In this document: piece by piece, positions 1 through 11,679 of the stretch
Position numbering within the stretch: the stretch's first letter is position 1
Layout: each line of letters opens with the position of its first letter
From: Metallyticus violacea
Lineage: Eukaryota > Arthropoda > Insecta > Mantodea > Metallyticidae
Assembly: GCA_030762175.1 (NCBI GenBank)
Contig: CM060840.1
Coordinates: 40,802,501 to 40,866,500 of the forward strand
Length of the DNA: 64,000 nt
Direction of reading: 5' to 3'
Made by a program: the position numbers and the translations under genes
Notes under the pieces: model-generated
What the model saw: the letters and a program-made list of their open reading frames with translations, nothing else
Told to the model about the DNA's origin: nothing
Database searches by the model: none

Positions 1-550
1 AATTAGTATGTCACCTTAGCATTTCAAGAGTATATAGGTAGTTCAGTTTATTTAGGACTATATAAAATTGAATGTACAAATATGATATAGAGCATAGGTT
101 AATATATTGTATAAATCGTTTTGCATAAACATGGTAACAATTTTCAATGAAAACAACATACACAAGGCATTGAAAAATGTTCTTCGATTTTAGGAAGCAT
201 GCAGAGTTGTAGTTAGTTTAATTTGTGTATTTTTATTTTAATGAATCATAAATGTACAGCAGACCGTACATTTTAGATCTAACCATAGGGCAGCTAGTCG
301 TTTCCCCATATAAAATATCTTCAGACAACCTCCATAATGTTTACAATCATAATGTTTCTAATATTTTATCTATTTTTCCTAGCGATTGTTACCTGTAAAA
401 ATGTTTGTTGTATATGTATGTTTTATCGAAAAAAGGTAACTATTTTTCTTAACAATCAATTAAAATTAAAAACATGTTGGAAGGCAGTTTTCTAAAAATT
501 ACAAATTGCGATGGACGAAATTGATATATAACAATAACTAATTATGCTGT
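1..550. other. AT-rich sequence, nothing recognised
   Basis: AT-rich sequence with no ORF of note, no repeat unit and no motif that I recognise, up to the mariner element. Confidence 0.6.
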
Positions 551-1682
551 TACAAACACGGGGGTCACTCAGAAAGTAATATCCTACTTTTTTTTTCCTC
601 GGCCGACAACAATGTGGGGAATACCAAACATTAGGTATGAATTAATTGAAGTTTTCTGAGTGTGCGCGCAAAATTTCCATTTCCTACGACAGATAGCGTA
701 GCTGCAGCATCTGTAAGTGTTGTACGTTACAAGCAGCGCGTCATCGCTGAATTTCTCACTGCGAAGAAAGAAACTGTGGGTAATGTTCACAAATGTTTGT
801 GTGAAGTCCATGGAGCATCTGCAGACGACAGGAATTGGTCATTGGGCATGACCATAGAGGGTGAGGCTATCAGAAGGCGGTTCGGAGGAGCTGCTGGCGG
901 GGAGACCATCCACGGCTGTCACACCTGACATGTTACAACGTGCTGATGTTCTCGTTCGTGAGAATTGGCGCATTAGGACTGAGCAGCTGACCCAAGCTGT
1001 CAATCAGCAAAGGAAGTGTGGATGCAATTATCTGCGCTCTTGATTACTCAAAGGTGTGTGCAAGATGGGTTCCGTGCTGTATTATGGTGGAACACAAATC
1101 TCACAGAAACAAAACATATCTTTTGAGTGGTTACACCGTTTTGCAGCTGAGGGGGAGGCCTTCTTGTCCCGGATTGTGACAGGTGATGAAACCTGGGTTC
1201 ACTATTTTTAGCTCGAAACAAAGCGATTGATGGAATGGCTGTCCACAGAAGAACAAATTCAAGGCAACTGCTTCCGCCGGTAAGGTCATGATCACTGTGT
1301 TATGCGACTGTGAGGGTGTGATTCTCTTTGACGTAATGTCAAGAGGCAGTATCATTAATTCAGAAGTATATGTCCACATTAACCAAACTCAAGAAGTGCT
1401 TCCAGCGACTTCGGTGCCATAACCACCCAGGAGATGTTTTTGATTCAACATGATAACGCTCAACCTCACACGAGTTTTAGGACTTCTGAATACATTATGA
1501 AACAGAAAGTGTTACCTTATCAAACCTACAGCCCTGACCTAGCTCCCTCGACCTTCCACTTGTTTGGGCCATTAAAGTATGGCATTCGTGGGAGACATTT
1601 TGAGGACGACTAGGAGGTGATTCGCGTAGTGAAGAAATGGCTTCGTGACAAGAACAAGGATTGGTACCGACAGTGCATACAC

Positions 1683-1691
1683 GCCCTTGTG
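1683..1691 (+). repeat. Target-site duplication, left copy
   Basis: GCCCTTGTG directly before the SINE. The same nine bases follow the SINE at 1983-1991, and the mariner reading resumes there. Confidence 0.85.
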
Positions 1692-1982
1692 GTCGGTCTT
1701 GGTGGTCTATTGGTAATCATACTTGCCTTCTAAACCCAAGACCGCGAGTTCAAACACGTCCGGGGTCGATGGATTTTTTCGGGCGTAAAAATCCTATGTA
1801 TGGCTTCCTTCGGAAGGAAAGTAAAGCCGTGGGTCCCGTGTCGTATATTTACGGCACGAAAAAGAACCTCAAGCCTGTAATAAGAGACTTCAGAGCAAAA
1901 TTTGTCGGTCGTTTCATGCCCTGATTTGAATGGGACCTGAGATGCTAAAGAGCGTCCGTAAATAAATCAAATAAAAAAAACA
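1692..1982 (+). mobile_element. tRNA-derived SINE nested in mariner
   Basis: The head looks like a tRNA. A box A match, TGGTCTATTGG, lies at 1703-1713, and a box B-like GAGTTCAAACAC lies at 1746-1757, the spacing used by an internal RNA polymerase III promoter. The body contains GGGTCCCGTGTCGTA and ACGGCACG, wording I associate with insect SINE bodies. The 3' end is A-rich (about 1965-1981). It interrupts the mariner transposase codons for HALV. Identical 9-bp flanks, GCCCTTGTG, mark its borders. It shares no clear body sequence with the other SINEs in the window. Confidence 0.82.
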
Positions 1983-1991
1983 GCCCTTGTG
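1983..1991 (+). repeat. Target-site duplication, right copy
   Basis: GCCCTTGTG directly after the A-rich SINE tail, identical to 1683-1691. The transposase codons continue from here into SRWRRVIELE. Confidence 0.85.
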
Positions 1992-2191
1992 TCTCGCTGG
2001 AGGAGGGTCATAGAACTGGAATGAGATTACGTAGAAACATAGGGTGTGTAGATAAAACATCATTCTTTCATGTATGTAACTCTCATTCCATGGAATAAAT
2101 AAATGTTGAAGGAAAAAATGTGGTGCATTACTTTCTGGGCGATCCTGGTATATTCGTAAATTTAATTTTGAGATTGTCCCATTCTTGCACG

Positions 2192-2192
2192 C

Positions 2193-2226
<34 letters not shown>
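2192..2226. repeat. (AT)n(GT)n microsatellite
   Basis: A short ATATAT run passes into about 13 uninterrupted TG units, 45 bp beyond the mariner right end. Confidence 0.95.
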
Positions 2227-3491
2227 TTCAGCAAATTATATCGAATTATCCTTGGTTAAATTTTGCGAATCAATTTTATTTTCCCGTACTGCACAGCTAT
2301 TTTTCCAAGCCATATACTGGGGGTTTTCTGAAGTTTAAACTTGTCTGACATTAATGGGAGGGTGTCAAACTCAAGTTATTGAATCATTTACCTGAGACAT
2401 GGTGAAGATTCTAATCTTAAATTTTTCAAGACCCTAAAGAACAATGAGCCAGAAAATTTGAAAAGGAAATAGCAGCAATATTTGGCACGAATATAAGACA
2501 TCATATTTAGGAAAATTTAACTTCATTAATTAACTGCATTATATTTTACAATAATAAATTAAAATATACTTGAATCTATTATTGAAATTTCTCCTTCTGG
2601 AATAACTGCAAATAATCTCACGCCGCATCCAGGTGTGTACTGCAACACTACAGGCCACACATATTCATTTTGTTCAAGCAGATTCATGTTTTAAAAATCT
2701 AATTCAGTTAACATTATTCAAGTGAAATGTCGAGCCCTATAAAGTTAAATTCCGACTTAAGAACCGTACAAGTGGAGCTAATAGAAAGTTTGCAGAACAT
2801 TTTAAATTGCATATGTAGATATTGGACTCAATAGATTGAACATTGTTTTTATTCCTAGAAAAACCTAGAATATACCATACATTTTGAACAAGCTAGAGAT
2901 GATTCTTTATAGAATCAAAAACAGGGTTTTGGGACATTTTCATTACTTTGCAAAGTGTAGAAACCAAAGAAAAAAACTGAATGACAAAGTCCTTGCGCGC
3001 CTTGTTCTGGGATGAGCAAACAAGCCTCTCTATCTCATTGCTTTTCTTTTATTTGAGAAGTTGTAGACGGAAGACTCGGGTTACTATGTTGACAAACGCA
3101 ACACGGCAGACAGGTTTACTGAGAGGCGAGATATTGGCCCATGAAGAATTGCACGCTTCATCAACTCTCTGATGAGCTTCCTTAAATTTCATAGCAAATA
3201 GGAGGAAATATGATATGTTGTTTCTCTGATCCCCTTGTCATGCTGAGGTTTCACTCCAAACTCTAGGATAATTTATTACGTAACTCGATTTCATGCTAAA
3301 GCAAAAGAAAGCCTATACCTAATTAATTAACCAATTAAAAATCTGTTTCCCAAAATTAACCGTGTAGCTCAAAAAAAAAAAAAAAAATGATGAAATTGAC
3401 GTAAGCACTGTGTTTGCAAAAGATAAGATTGCTTTCCTAATTATATTTCAAGTTACATCACTCTAATCCTCTTTAAAGCTAGTTTAGAATA
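2227..3491. other. AT-rich sequence, nothing recognised
   Basis: Unique-looking AT-rich DNA. The only simple feature is a run of 17 A at about 3371-3387. A 63-codon frame at 2981-3172 shows no domain, signal or repeat match that I recognise. Confidence 0.55.
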
Positions 3492-4103
3492 CGAGAGCTG
3501 TTCAATAAGAGTTATCACAGCTTTTTAACAATATAGCTTCACTCATTCTCATAACTTTTATCTTTGGACGCAATGAAATAGTCCCAGCGTTTCTGCCAGT
3601 CTAACAACTTTTTGACAGGTCTTTCAAAATCGCTTCCGCAGCCTTCACCTCTACTTCTGTTGGTGGAGAATTCCTCCCACGAAGGTGTACATTTGGGTAA
3701 AAAAGTGACACGCAGCTAACTTTTGATTATAGGGATGGTAAGGAATACACTTCACATTGATTTTTGTGAGATATTCGGCAACAACATTTGCGACGTGCGG
3801 GGATGCATTATGGTGACGCAGTATCCAGTTTGTTGCACGAAAATGTAGCATTTGCGTACGATATGACCTTGCAGAGTTTCCAGCATATTTCTATAGTATT
3901 GCCCAATTATAGTTGTGTGTGCAGGTATGGCATGTTTATAATTCATTCTTTGGATATCATAATGAGATGATCATAACTTTCCCAGCAGAAGATACTTTTG
4001 CTGTTTTGGTGTTGGTGTACACACAGAGCTTTGCTGTTTGCTCTCAGGATTTCAATGATATAGCCAAGCCAGTGATTACTTATGAAAGACATGCAATAAT
4101 GAT
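3492..4103 (-). pseudogene. mariner transposase relic, 3' half
   Basis: The minus strand reads as the C-terminal half of a mariner transposase. In order it shows a stretch like ETW-x-YH-NPESKQQS near 4040, AIPAHTTIIGQYYRNMLETL near 3930-3870, then WILRHHNASPHVA near 3830 and HPYNQKLAACHFF near 3710. The spacing between catalytic positions two and three is exactly 34 residues, but both Asp residues have become His. The end of the frame runs to the probable terminal repeat CGAGAGCTGTTCAATAAGAG at 3492, preceded by TA. Frameshifts and stops are present. The N-terminal half is missing; the readable part stops at SINE family A. Confidence 0.8.
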
Positions 4104-4388
4104 TTGACTGCCACGGGTGACCGAATCGTTAAGGCATGGACTCGTGGGCGGGAGGTATGGGGTTCGATTCCCTCTAGGAGATTTTCCCTGAGTGAGTTTT
4201 TCCAGATTTTCCTCACATCCTATAAATGGCAAATGCCGGAGATGTACCCTAAACTTAGTCTGGGACGTTTCCTTCCTTAAAAAAATAACATTTTCCTAAT
4301 TTATCATGTCATCTAATGTATTATCAGGTTTCACCGCCTGTGATGCCGCAATAGTAAAAAGGAGAATGGACATTGAACGCCATTATAT
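4104..4388 (+). mobile_element. SINE family A, copy 1 (tRNA-derived)
   Basis: About 285 bp. The head has tRNA-like boxes: GTGACCGAATCGTTAAGGC near 4120, and GGGTTCGATTCCC near 4160. The body reads through TTTTCCTCACATCC, TATAAATGGCAAATGCCGG and CCTAAACTTAGTCTGGG. The 3' part (CACCGCCTGTGATGCC) matches the copies at 27.9 and 42.7 kb, which lie on the minus strand. A 9-bp direct repeat, AATAATGAT, lies at 4095-4103 and 4389-4397 and is a plausible target-site duplication, although the right copy sits at the edge of a microsatellite. Confidence 0.8.
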
Positions 4389-4392
4389 AATA

Positions 4393-4470
<78 letters not shown>
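4389..4470. repeat. (ATG)n(AAT)n compound microsatellite
   Basis: About 12 ATG units followed by about 13 AAT units, starting at the right border of SINE family A copy 1. The Met/Ile-rich frame across it is an artefact of the repeat. Confidence 0.95.
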
Positions 4471-4473
<3 letters not shown>

Positions 4474-5831
4474 TCAGGCACTGTAGGTTTAAATCACTAC
4501 TTTATTCTTCGTTTATTCATGGTTCACAACATTACTGATCTGTTCTGTTCTCTTGAACAATAAAACATTAAAATATCGTCAAAAATAGACATTTTTATGG
4601 CACAAGGAATGAGTGGATAGCTGTACAGGTCTCAGGTATCTTAAAAGTGTAATATGTAATAAATCTGCGCAGATAACCGCTACCCTCAAACTGCTCACAG
4701 TATTTCCTCTTTCGGAAGAACAAACCAAAAACATATGTTTACAAAATTATACAACTGCAATGTACCTGCTGATTTCTAGATGATTTCTGATTTCTGATTC
4801 TTCCGTTCACAGACCTCTACTTAAAACTAATTGGTTATCTGATGGTGTAGGAAAATTATTATATCTTCTTGCATTTTACCTAAAACTGCCAAAAGAGGGA
4901 AAAACAATTTATACCGAATTAAATTAAAGTTTATTTAGTAAGTTGAAAGGGTTGCGTTTAAATAAAACGAATTAATACCGACAGTGCAAATAATTAACCT
5001 AAAACACAATGAGCTTGAAAAGTTTGGATACCATACAAACAAAAGTTGCAAAACATAAAAAAGAGCAAAGCAATTTGCTGGGAAAATAAGTAAATTAAAT
5101 ATAACTGTTAATGAAAAAGTAATATAATAAACCTTAATTTACATTGGTTTAAACCTAAATGTGGTAGTCAGTGCCTGTTAACATAATATTATAACAGAAA
5201 AAAAAATAAAGCTTTACAATAAGACATATAGACGAGATAAAACTTTGCTACAAGCTTATATCTGAAGGAAAAATTGAAATTTAATTTGAAGTAAGAAAAA
5301 CTATAATAAATTAATGCGTTCATTTTGCTAATTTATTAAGTGGTGTTTATCTGTTTCTTAAATAGTGTAGGATCAGGTGCAACTCTATTTACCTATGAAA
5401 TTGTGTTCAGATAGTAGAACCTATTCCTGTTTCAGTTAACGTCTTTGTCTTCACTTATCTGAAGCCAACCTTACTTTTCCATTGCAATTCATAATTTTTG
5501 GATCTTCGAGAGGAATGCCCCAAGTCAAACTGAGGAGGCATCATACCCATTTATGGCAATCAGTGATTTGTAAAGCTAACAAGCATCCAATGAATGAAGT
5601 TTTTAATTACACTATTCTTGTCTAATAAATCTCAGAACAAGAACAAATGTGAGAATAATTCAGATAATTCCTAAAGGAGAATATTAATTATGTGTTTGTT
5701 ACCTCATGTATGTCACTAAGTCATATTTCCTTTAACTTGATAGAAGAGTAGAAGCTTCTTTCGTAATTGCAATATTTTGGTGATGTACAGAATCTTGGAG
5801 GGTTAAATGAATAACATGAAATATGCGCACG
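4471..5831. other. AT-rich sequence, nothing recognised
   Basis: No ORF over 60 codons and no repeat family, tRNA-like head or transposase wording that I recognise. Confidence 0.55.
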
Positions 5832-6075
5832 GCTGGCCATTAAAATTGCAGCGCCCAGCTAAACCAATCCCACATTTGCTCAGAAGGAACGAAGGTGCCT
5901 GAATTTGATCAATGAAGGGTTGTAGCATACCCAGAGTGCGGGATGTCATTCCTAGAAATTGATGCTTGTGTTAGACGAAATGTGTCCACAGGAAAACGAA
6001 TATGAGATCAGTGGCTCGAGGTAGGATGAGCACACAGACGTGAAGGATTCTAACGGCCCCGTCAAACAACCGAAC
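5832..6075 (+). pseudogene. Tc1-like element, 5' end and DNA-binding domain relic
   Basis: A terminal-repeat-like start, CTGGCCATTAAAATTGCAGC (from 5833), is close to Tc1-type ends known from insects. From 5898 the plus strand reads EFDQ, a stop, then RVVAYPECGMSFLEIDACV, RRNVSTGKRI and, after further stops, HRREGF and RPRQTTE. This is the N-terminal helix-turn-helix region of a Tc1 transposase, ending in its RPRQTT linker. At least four in-frame stops (TGA or TAA) break it. The catalytic domain and right end are not found, so this is a 5' fragment. Confidence 0.78.
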
Positions 6076-7754
6076 AAAAAGACAGAGTTTTTCCACTTTA
6101 CTGCTATGAATACGCACAATGTGTTGCAATGTTAGTGGCCTCAATGAATTATATAGTTTTCAAATAGGACTAAAAAAAAAGAATTACAGGGAACTAAAAT
6201 GTGTTGCTGTTAAAAGAAAAGAATGAACTATAGAATAATTGCAAGAAGACTACATTGTTCCGAAATAGTTCCGCAACAAAACGTATAACTAAGCGTTGAT
6301 GGCGGATAAGATAAATAATACAAACATTATTTGTAAATTGCGTTAACTGATGATAATAAATACTTGGTTCGTTTCATTTGAATGTCCCTTATAGAAGCCA
6401 GTTGTACATTATATCGCTGGTGATTACGAATAAAACTCTGAATGAAATCAACAGAAGAGCACAATCACAGTGAACACAGTTAAATTACTAGCGGTATAAA
6501 AAAAACTCAGTTAATGTTAATTACATTCCTGAGCACTTGCTACCTCACCCCTGCTGATTTAAACAATGAAATAAAATACCAGATTTGCTCTAAACTAATG
6601 CAACCCAGAATCCTTCACTTCCCTTAAGTTAGGCTTTAGTTATGAATGCGTTTTAATTAACATTTGTAGTTCCTTAAATACATATTTTGTATGTATGGTT
6701 TCAAACCATTTTTAATTAAGGGTGAGGATAAAAATATGAGGTGAAAAAATGGAGATTTGTAAGCGATCCTTGAATCACATCAAATATTCGGATATTCTTT
6801 TTGCTCTCGCGTGTAAGCATGAATGGCCCCGTGGCACTACATATACTACCTTACAGCCTTCTAGCTATCTCTTCAGCAACCAATTGGAGGGATTAGCTCT
6901 CTATGAAAACTGGCTCTCAGCTGGACGTTAAAGCGACCTAGATGCCATTTTCTGGTCTCAGGAACCAGTGTCTTCAAAGTCGTCAGAATTACAAACTCAC
7001 AATAGGAGTACTTACTAGTTCTAACAGATATCATGGTATATGTCTGAATGGTTGCCAATCATTAAGATGAAATGGGCGCATAACAGAGGAAATTGGATAG
7101 TATTTATTAAAATAACTGAGGAAAGGGGAAAATTCCGCGAATAAGAGAAAAATCTGACTTTGTCTACCATAAATGCCATTCCACAGCAAATTCAAACTCA
7201 AGGTTACAACATTAGTCACTTGTTGCTATAGTCAATAACTATTTTTAAATATTATCCTTCATATTTCACCACATGCTAAATCTAAAGAATCACATAATAA
7301 AAGGAATCGGCTTATTTAAGCGTCACTATCATTATCCCACCACTTCAGAATTTAGCACATTTGCCCTTTTCTGTCTTACAAAAATCTCCAAAATGTATTA
7401 TTTTATTCTAATGTTTGTTTGTTAAAATACGGGCATTATTTTCCTATACAATCGGAAATTGATTTTGCCTAAGGAGTTATCCCGTAACGACCTTGCCAAC
7501 TGCCGAGGCAAATCATGTAAGAACTCATAGCACGCTCCCCATACCCCGTTATTTATCAGTAGTAAATAGTAGATAATTAATGTTCTACCCACAAGCATAG
7601 TAGATGTTGGAAGAACCTGCTCTGTACTATGAGATATACCTGAATTCTTTTGAATTCACTGTTTGCCAATACACCAACTTGCTGGGATAATCATGTTAAA
7701 GACGTTTGAGGAGAATTTTATATTCCATAACCTATTTCATCTATTAAAACCCAG
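6076..7754. other. AT-rich sequence, nothing recognised
   Basis: A 60-codon frame at 6749-6931 lies in a less AT-rich patch (about 6820-6990), but its translation shows no domain. No repeat family is recognised in the rest. Confidence 0.5.
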
Positions 7755-7829
7755 CTTTTTCTTCCTTTCTTCCTTCCTTCCTTCCTTGCTTGCTTGCTTG
7801 CTTGCTTTCTTTTTCTTACGTTCTTTTCT

Positions 7830-7875
<46 letters not shown>

Positions 7876-7876
7876 C
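7755..7876. repeat. Compound polypyrimidine microsatellite
   Basis: In order: (CTTC)n near 7769-7786, (CTTG)n near 7786-7806, then a (CT)n run at about 7834-7870, with poly-T borders. Nearly pure pyrimidine on the plus strand for about 120 bp, apart from the G of the CTTG units. The Ser/Leu-rich and Arg/Glu-rich frames here are repeat artefacts. Confidence 0.95.
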
Positions 7877-7955
7877 GGCTCCTCGTCAATGAAACCGCCT
7901 GGGTTTCAACTTTGTTCACCAATGTAACGCGCTCAGTATACTCTTTAATACAGAG

Positions 7956-7959
<4 letters not shown>

Positions 7960-7998
<39 letters not shown>
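7960..7998. repeat. (TA)n microsatellite
   Basis: About 19 uninterrupted TA units, less than 90 bp after the polypyrimidine tract. Confidence 0.95.
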
Positions 7999-8002
<4 letters not shown>

Positions 8003-9257
8003 AAACCTAATATAAAAGCAACTAAAATAGTTTGCATTACAAACACGACTGAGCAGCTCAATTGCCTGAGTAAGTTGAACTCCAATCTTACCGGGAATCG
8101 CATTTACACTAAATGTCAATCGCTTTCCATTAATGTATATGCACTCCGATTGTATAACGGAATGGGAACACGGTGGTTTAGGAATATTTTAAGGCATCGA
8201 TTTTGTTTCTTTGTTAAAAACGTGCTTTTCTAATTAAACTATTATAAGCATATTAAGAATAATTTTTCATTTTTATAATTTTATGCCCAGTTTTGTGCTT
8301 TCCTTTCTCCCTCTCTTAAATTTATTAACGTAAACTAGGAATTAACTTCAATTTTATATGCATTTGTAATTATTTTCCGTTAAATTTTGACTCTGATAAT
8401 CAACAAATTCAATTTGTAAAATTTTAAAATACCTGGATAACTTTAGTGCCCTCAACATGTATGCTATTAAGATTTTGTTTGTCTCATTAAGAGTTTATTC
8501 ACTTATGTCTATTAGTTTATTGTCAAGACGTTAGGATAACATGACAAGCTCGTGTTTTAAAACCTACATATCGGAATTTGATATCCCTGTTGCTACGGAT
8601 TTCAAAACAAGGATAGGTTGGTGGTTAGCCTCTACTTAGCAACGTAATGTGTGGGTAAATTAAACGTTTGTTTCAAGTAAACTGAACACTTCTTTTGCTT
8701 TTATGCTGGTCTCTGTGTCCATCTACACCGTAATCGCAGTTGTTTGGATTTTCACAGAGTTTGATGTTGAAAACAGAACAGAAACACACAGTGGCGAAAT
8801 AAGGGTGGATATTGACTCTGGGTGTGCAAATTTGTCTGTGGTATCGTCATGGTAGCGTGTGCAAACTGTGACTGTGTATTCGATAGGATGCGATCACTGC
8901 CTCCGGAAGGGCCGATTTAAAACCTTTCAGAGTAGCGTGGAATAGTTAAATATGCTCAGTATTTCATTATAGCGAGATAGTTAAATATTTTCTCAATTCT
9001 GAACTTTTGCATGCGTGCATATACCCGGCACCTGCACAAAATTTGATTTAGTTGGTTCAGTTTTTGTTGACTTTCGCTTGATTTAATACTTCGGGCTGCT
9101 AATATATACTTGAGCCGCCATATTGAGGTAATAATAATTAACAAAATTGATGTACAAAATGGATTAAAATTTTAATAGTTAACCAAAAATACACAAAATT
9201 ATAGAAGTCTGAAGAAAACGTCCACAATCATTTTATGAGAAAAAAATATTACATGTA
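7999..9257. other. AT-rich sequence, nothing recognised
   Basis: Short frames only, none with recognisable protein wording; no repeat family identified. Confidence 0.5.
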
Positions 9258-9780
9258 CGAGAGGCGGAATGATAAATGCTTAACCTAATATTGAAACTTT
9301 GGTTTTATGTTTTCAAAATTACGTTAATTTTTCAACACAAAATCCCAACAGGGTCTATACATTTTTACAGCGATTTTCTAATGCCATGATTCCATCATAA
9401 AAGGTACTACTCCCGAGGTCTACAAAATAATTATCTATGGAGCATAGATTACCCCTTCGGTTGAAAATCACCATCCTCACAAGAAAGCTTTAGCTTAGAA
9501 AATAAATAGAAGTCAGTGGGAGTCAAATCTGGTAAGTAAGATGGAAGTGAAAGCAAGATACATTTAATAATTGATCTTAGCCATTGCAGTAAATCCAGTG
9601 TGCAAGCGACAATATCTTGGTGGAAAATATTCAATCCCGCTAAACCTGGCCTCTTTTTGTCGCATATTCTGGTGTAACTGTCCCATAACATAAATGTAAT
9701 ATTTTCCATTTATAGTTTCATCTTTGAAGTATGCTCCATTATCAGAATATATTTTGGTTCATTTTCGTGATCATTTCTTC
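9258..9780 (-). pseudogene. mariner-like transposase relic, 3' half
   Basis: On the minus strand, NGAYFKDETINGKYYIYVMG is readable near 9740-9680, followed by KRPGLAGLNIFHQD near 9660-9614 and LPDLTPTDFYLFSKLK near 9540-9480. The second catalytic Asp (9614-9616) and the third (9512-9514) are kept, with 33 residues between them rather than 34. The C-terminal DGIMALENRCK is followed by a terminal-repeat-like end, CGAGAGGCGGAATGATAAAT, at 9258, preceded by TA. That end resembles the one at 3492. The N-terminal half is absent. Frameshifts break the frame. Confidence 0.75.
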
Positions 9781-11636
9781 TGTAATGAAATTTCTTGGAT
9801 ATGCAGAGCAGTTTCTTCAGACCTTTTAAATAAAAGTGAATAACCGTCAGATGTTCACATTGTCTATTTTAAACGTACAGCAAATAATATTCCTTTTAAC
9901 AATAATTGCTAAAAATTAGTTAAAAGATTACGTATATTTTCAGTAATGAAAATATAATAAATAAATAAATAAAAATAAAGAATAAAAATTAAAAATAAAC
10001 TATGAAAAATATCTATTATTATCCCCTATTGGAAGACTTAACTAATTATCATTCCATCCGCACTCTTTCATGCAGGGATAGCCACTGTCTATAACTTTGT
10101 TAAAAAAATAATAAATGAGATAATGAAATAATTAAAAGCTAAACTTCTGCAAGTATTAGTAGTGGCAAATGAGTTTGACAAGGAATATATAACGAATAAA
10201 TTAATGAAGAATATGAAAAAAATAATTTGAAACTAAAATCAGAAAAAACCAAATATACACTCCGTCCACTGGAGTTTTAGCCACTGGGAAGAGGTTGCTC
10301 CTGTCCGGCTAGAGTCGCCCACGCCTTTCGGATCGCGACAGTGACCATACAGTAAGAGTGGATGTCAGACGTTTCTTAAAGAAGTTATCTTTTCTATGTA
10401 CCTAATTTAAAAAGAAACCTACTTTGTATGGCAATTAGTGTTATTTACGACATAAATACAACAAATAAATTGAAGAATATGATCCAAGGATATGAACATA
10501 AGAATTAATGCAGCAACACATATCTAATAGTCCTGAAATAGTCATGTAAAGGTAAGCCAAATATGAAAACGTATTTTAGATTAGAAACTTTGTTTTCACA
10601 CCTTCTATTCCGAAGCAATAATGCCACTTTATGTCTGGCTAAAGCACAGGTGAACTGAATGTTAGCAATAAATGAGAAATAATTAGTTTTAAAACTAGAA
10701 AGCAAAAGTTTTCTGTTTGTACATATATTTGGGGGTGATAACAAAGGAAGATTCAACTAGAAAAGGAATACAAATAACTATAAATAAATTCAATTCAATT
10801 ACTTGGTTGATCAAAATGCAAGTAATACTGAAAGGAGAATGTATGCATAAGGAATTCAATTTTGCTATGTGCATGGGAGTCTTGGAAATTTACCAAGAAA
10901 TAATACAAAAATCAAAGTCGACTCAATTAAGTTTACGAAAAGAATTAGCTTTTGAAAAGACAAAAGATTAACAATTAAGATGTAAGTGAATGAGATTTAT
11001 AATAAGCTTAATAGATGAAACGAGAAAAAGTTAAGATCCCGAGCATAGTTTTCAGATAGAAGACCCCCCTCAACGGAGGTAGAGTTTCACAGAAGAGCCG
11101 CTTCCAGGCGTCGGGGCAAAAATGAGTCCAAAGCGCAAGTCACCGTCACGCCGCACCTATGTTCATGTTTATAGTCACTTTCAACTTTGTAACAGAGTCA
11201 ACGGAATGGAATGAGATAAAGTTGAAGAGCGGAAAGTTCGTGGAAAGACCCTTTCATTTGCCTAAGCGACCAGAGATTAAGAAGAAAAATAATAACTCCT
11301 ACCGAATGTAAGTTCAAGCGTAACCCCTGAATCGCTCCGCTTGGTCTTTGGATCTGACAAATGAGATAGTAAATTTATCAATTTGTTCTTCCCCGTTAGA
11401 ACTGATTTAAATTCATTTTTACCTCGAAGCAAAACTGCTTCAGAAATGCTTGAAGTGAGCACCAAAAATTCTCTCCACATTCTGCTGGATCCAATGGTTG
11501 TTGTAATTCCATAAAATCAGAAATTTGGTCCGAGTTAGTACCTGAAGATATATTAATTTTCTTCTTTCAGAACTTTTCTAATTGCACTGCCAATTTCTTC
11601 CTCTGTTTAGACAGTTTTGGACCATATTCTTAATCA

Positions 11637-11638
<2 letters not shown>
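9781..11638. other. AT-rich sequence with two GC-richer patches
   Basis: It includes a (TAAA)n-like stretch near 9958-10000 and two patches of higher GC, about 10260-10365 and 11030-11290. Neither patch has a long frame, a tRNA-like box or a match to other repeats in the window. No gene is seen. Confidence 0.5.

Positions 11639-11679
<41 letters not shown>
11639..11679. repeat. (AAT)n microsatellite
   Basis: About 13 uninterrupted AAT units. Confidence 0.95.

Larger units (their letters stand above)
719..2043 (+). pseudogene. mariner transposase relic (D,D34D type)
   Basis: This relic would have encoded a cut-and-paste transposase: an N-terminal helix-turn-helix DNA-binding part and a C-terminal DDE catalytic domain. 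The N-terminal part is readable near 740-830 (QRVIAEFLTAKKE), then again near 925-1040 after a frame change (PDMLQRADVLVRENWRIRTE). The first catalytic Asp is in TGDETWVHYF, with codon 1185-1187 and a stop just after it. The second is in HDNAQPHTS at 1452-1454. The third motif reads YSPDLAPSTFHLF, with Thr where mariners have Asp. Only 32 residues separate positions two and three instead of 34. The C-terminus is cut by the SINE at 1691 and resumes at 1983 (LVSRWRRVIELE). Several stops and frameshifts make it inactive. The first Met is not certain. Confidence 0.88.
551..2150 (+). mobile_element. mariner DNA transposon, dead, split by a nested SINE
   Basis: The imperfect terminal inverted repeats share the core CAGAAAGTAAT: the left end (561-587) reads GGGGTCACTCAGAAAGTAAT, and the right end (about 2119-2145) reads GGATCGCCCAGAAAGTAAT on the reverse strand. 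A TA lies at 2149-2150, as expected for a mariner target; the left flank is altered. Without the roughly 300-bp SINE at 1692-1982 the element is about 1.29 kb, the usual mariner length. The transposase relic runs between the ends on the plus strand. The lineage within mariner is not assigned. Confidence 0.88.

Noticed and set aside
4306..4563. An 85-codon frame with poly-Met and poly-Ile
   Set aside because: It crosses the SINE tail and the ATG/AAT microsatellite.
7663..8010. A 115-codon hydrophobic frame resembling a membrane protein
   Set aside because: Most of it is CT and TA microsatellite sequence.
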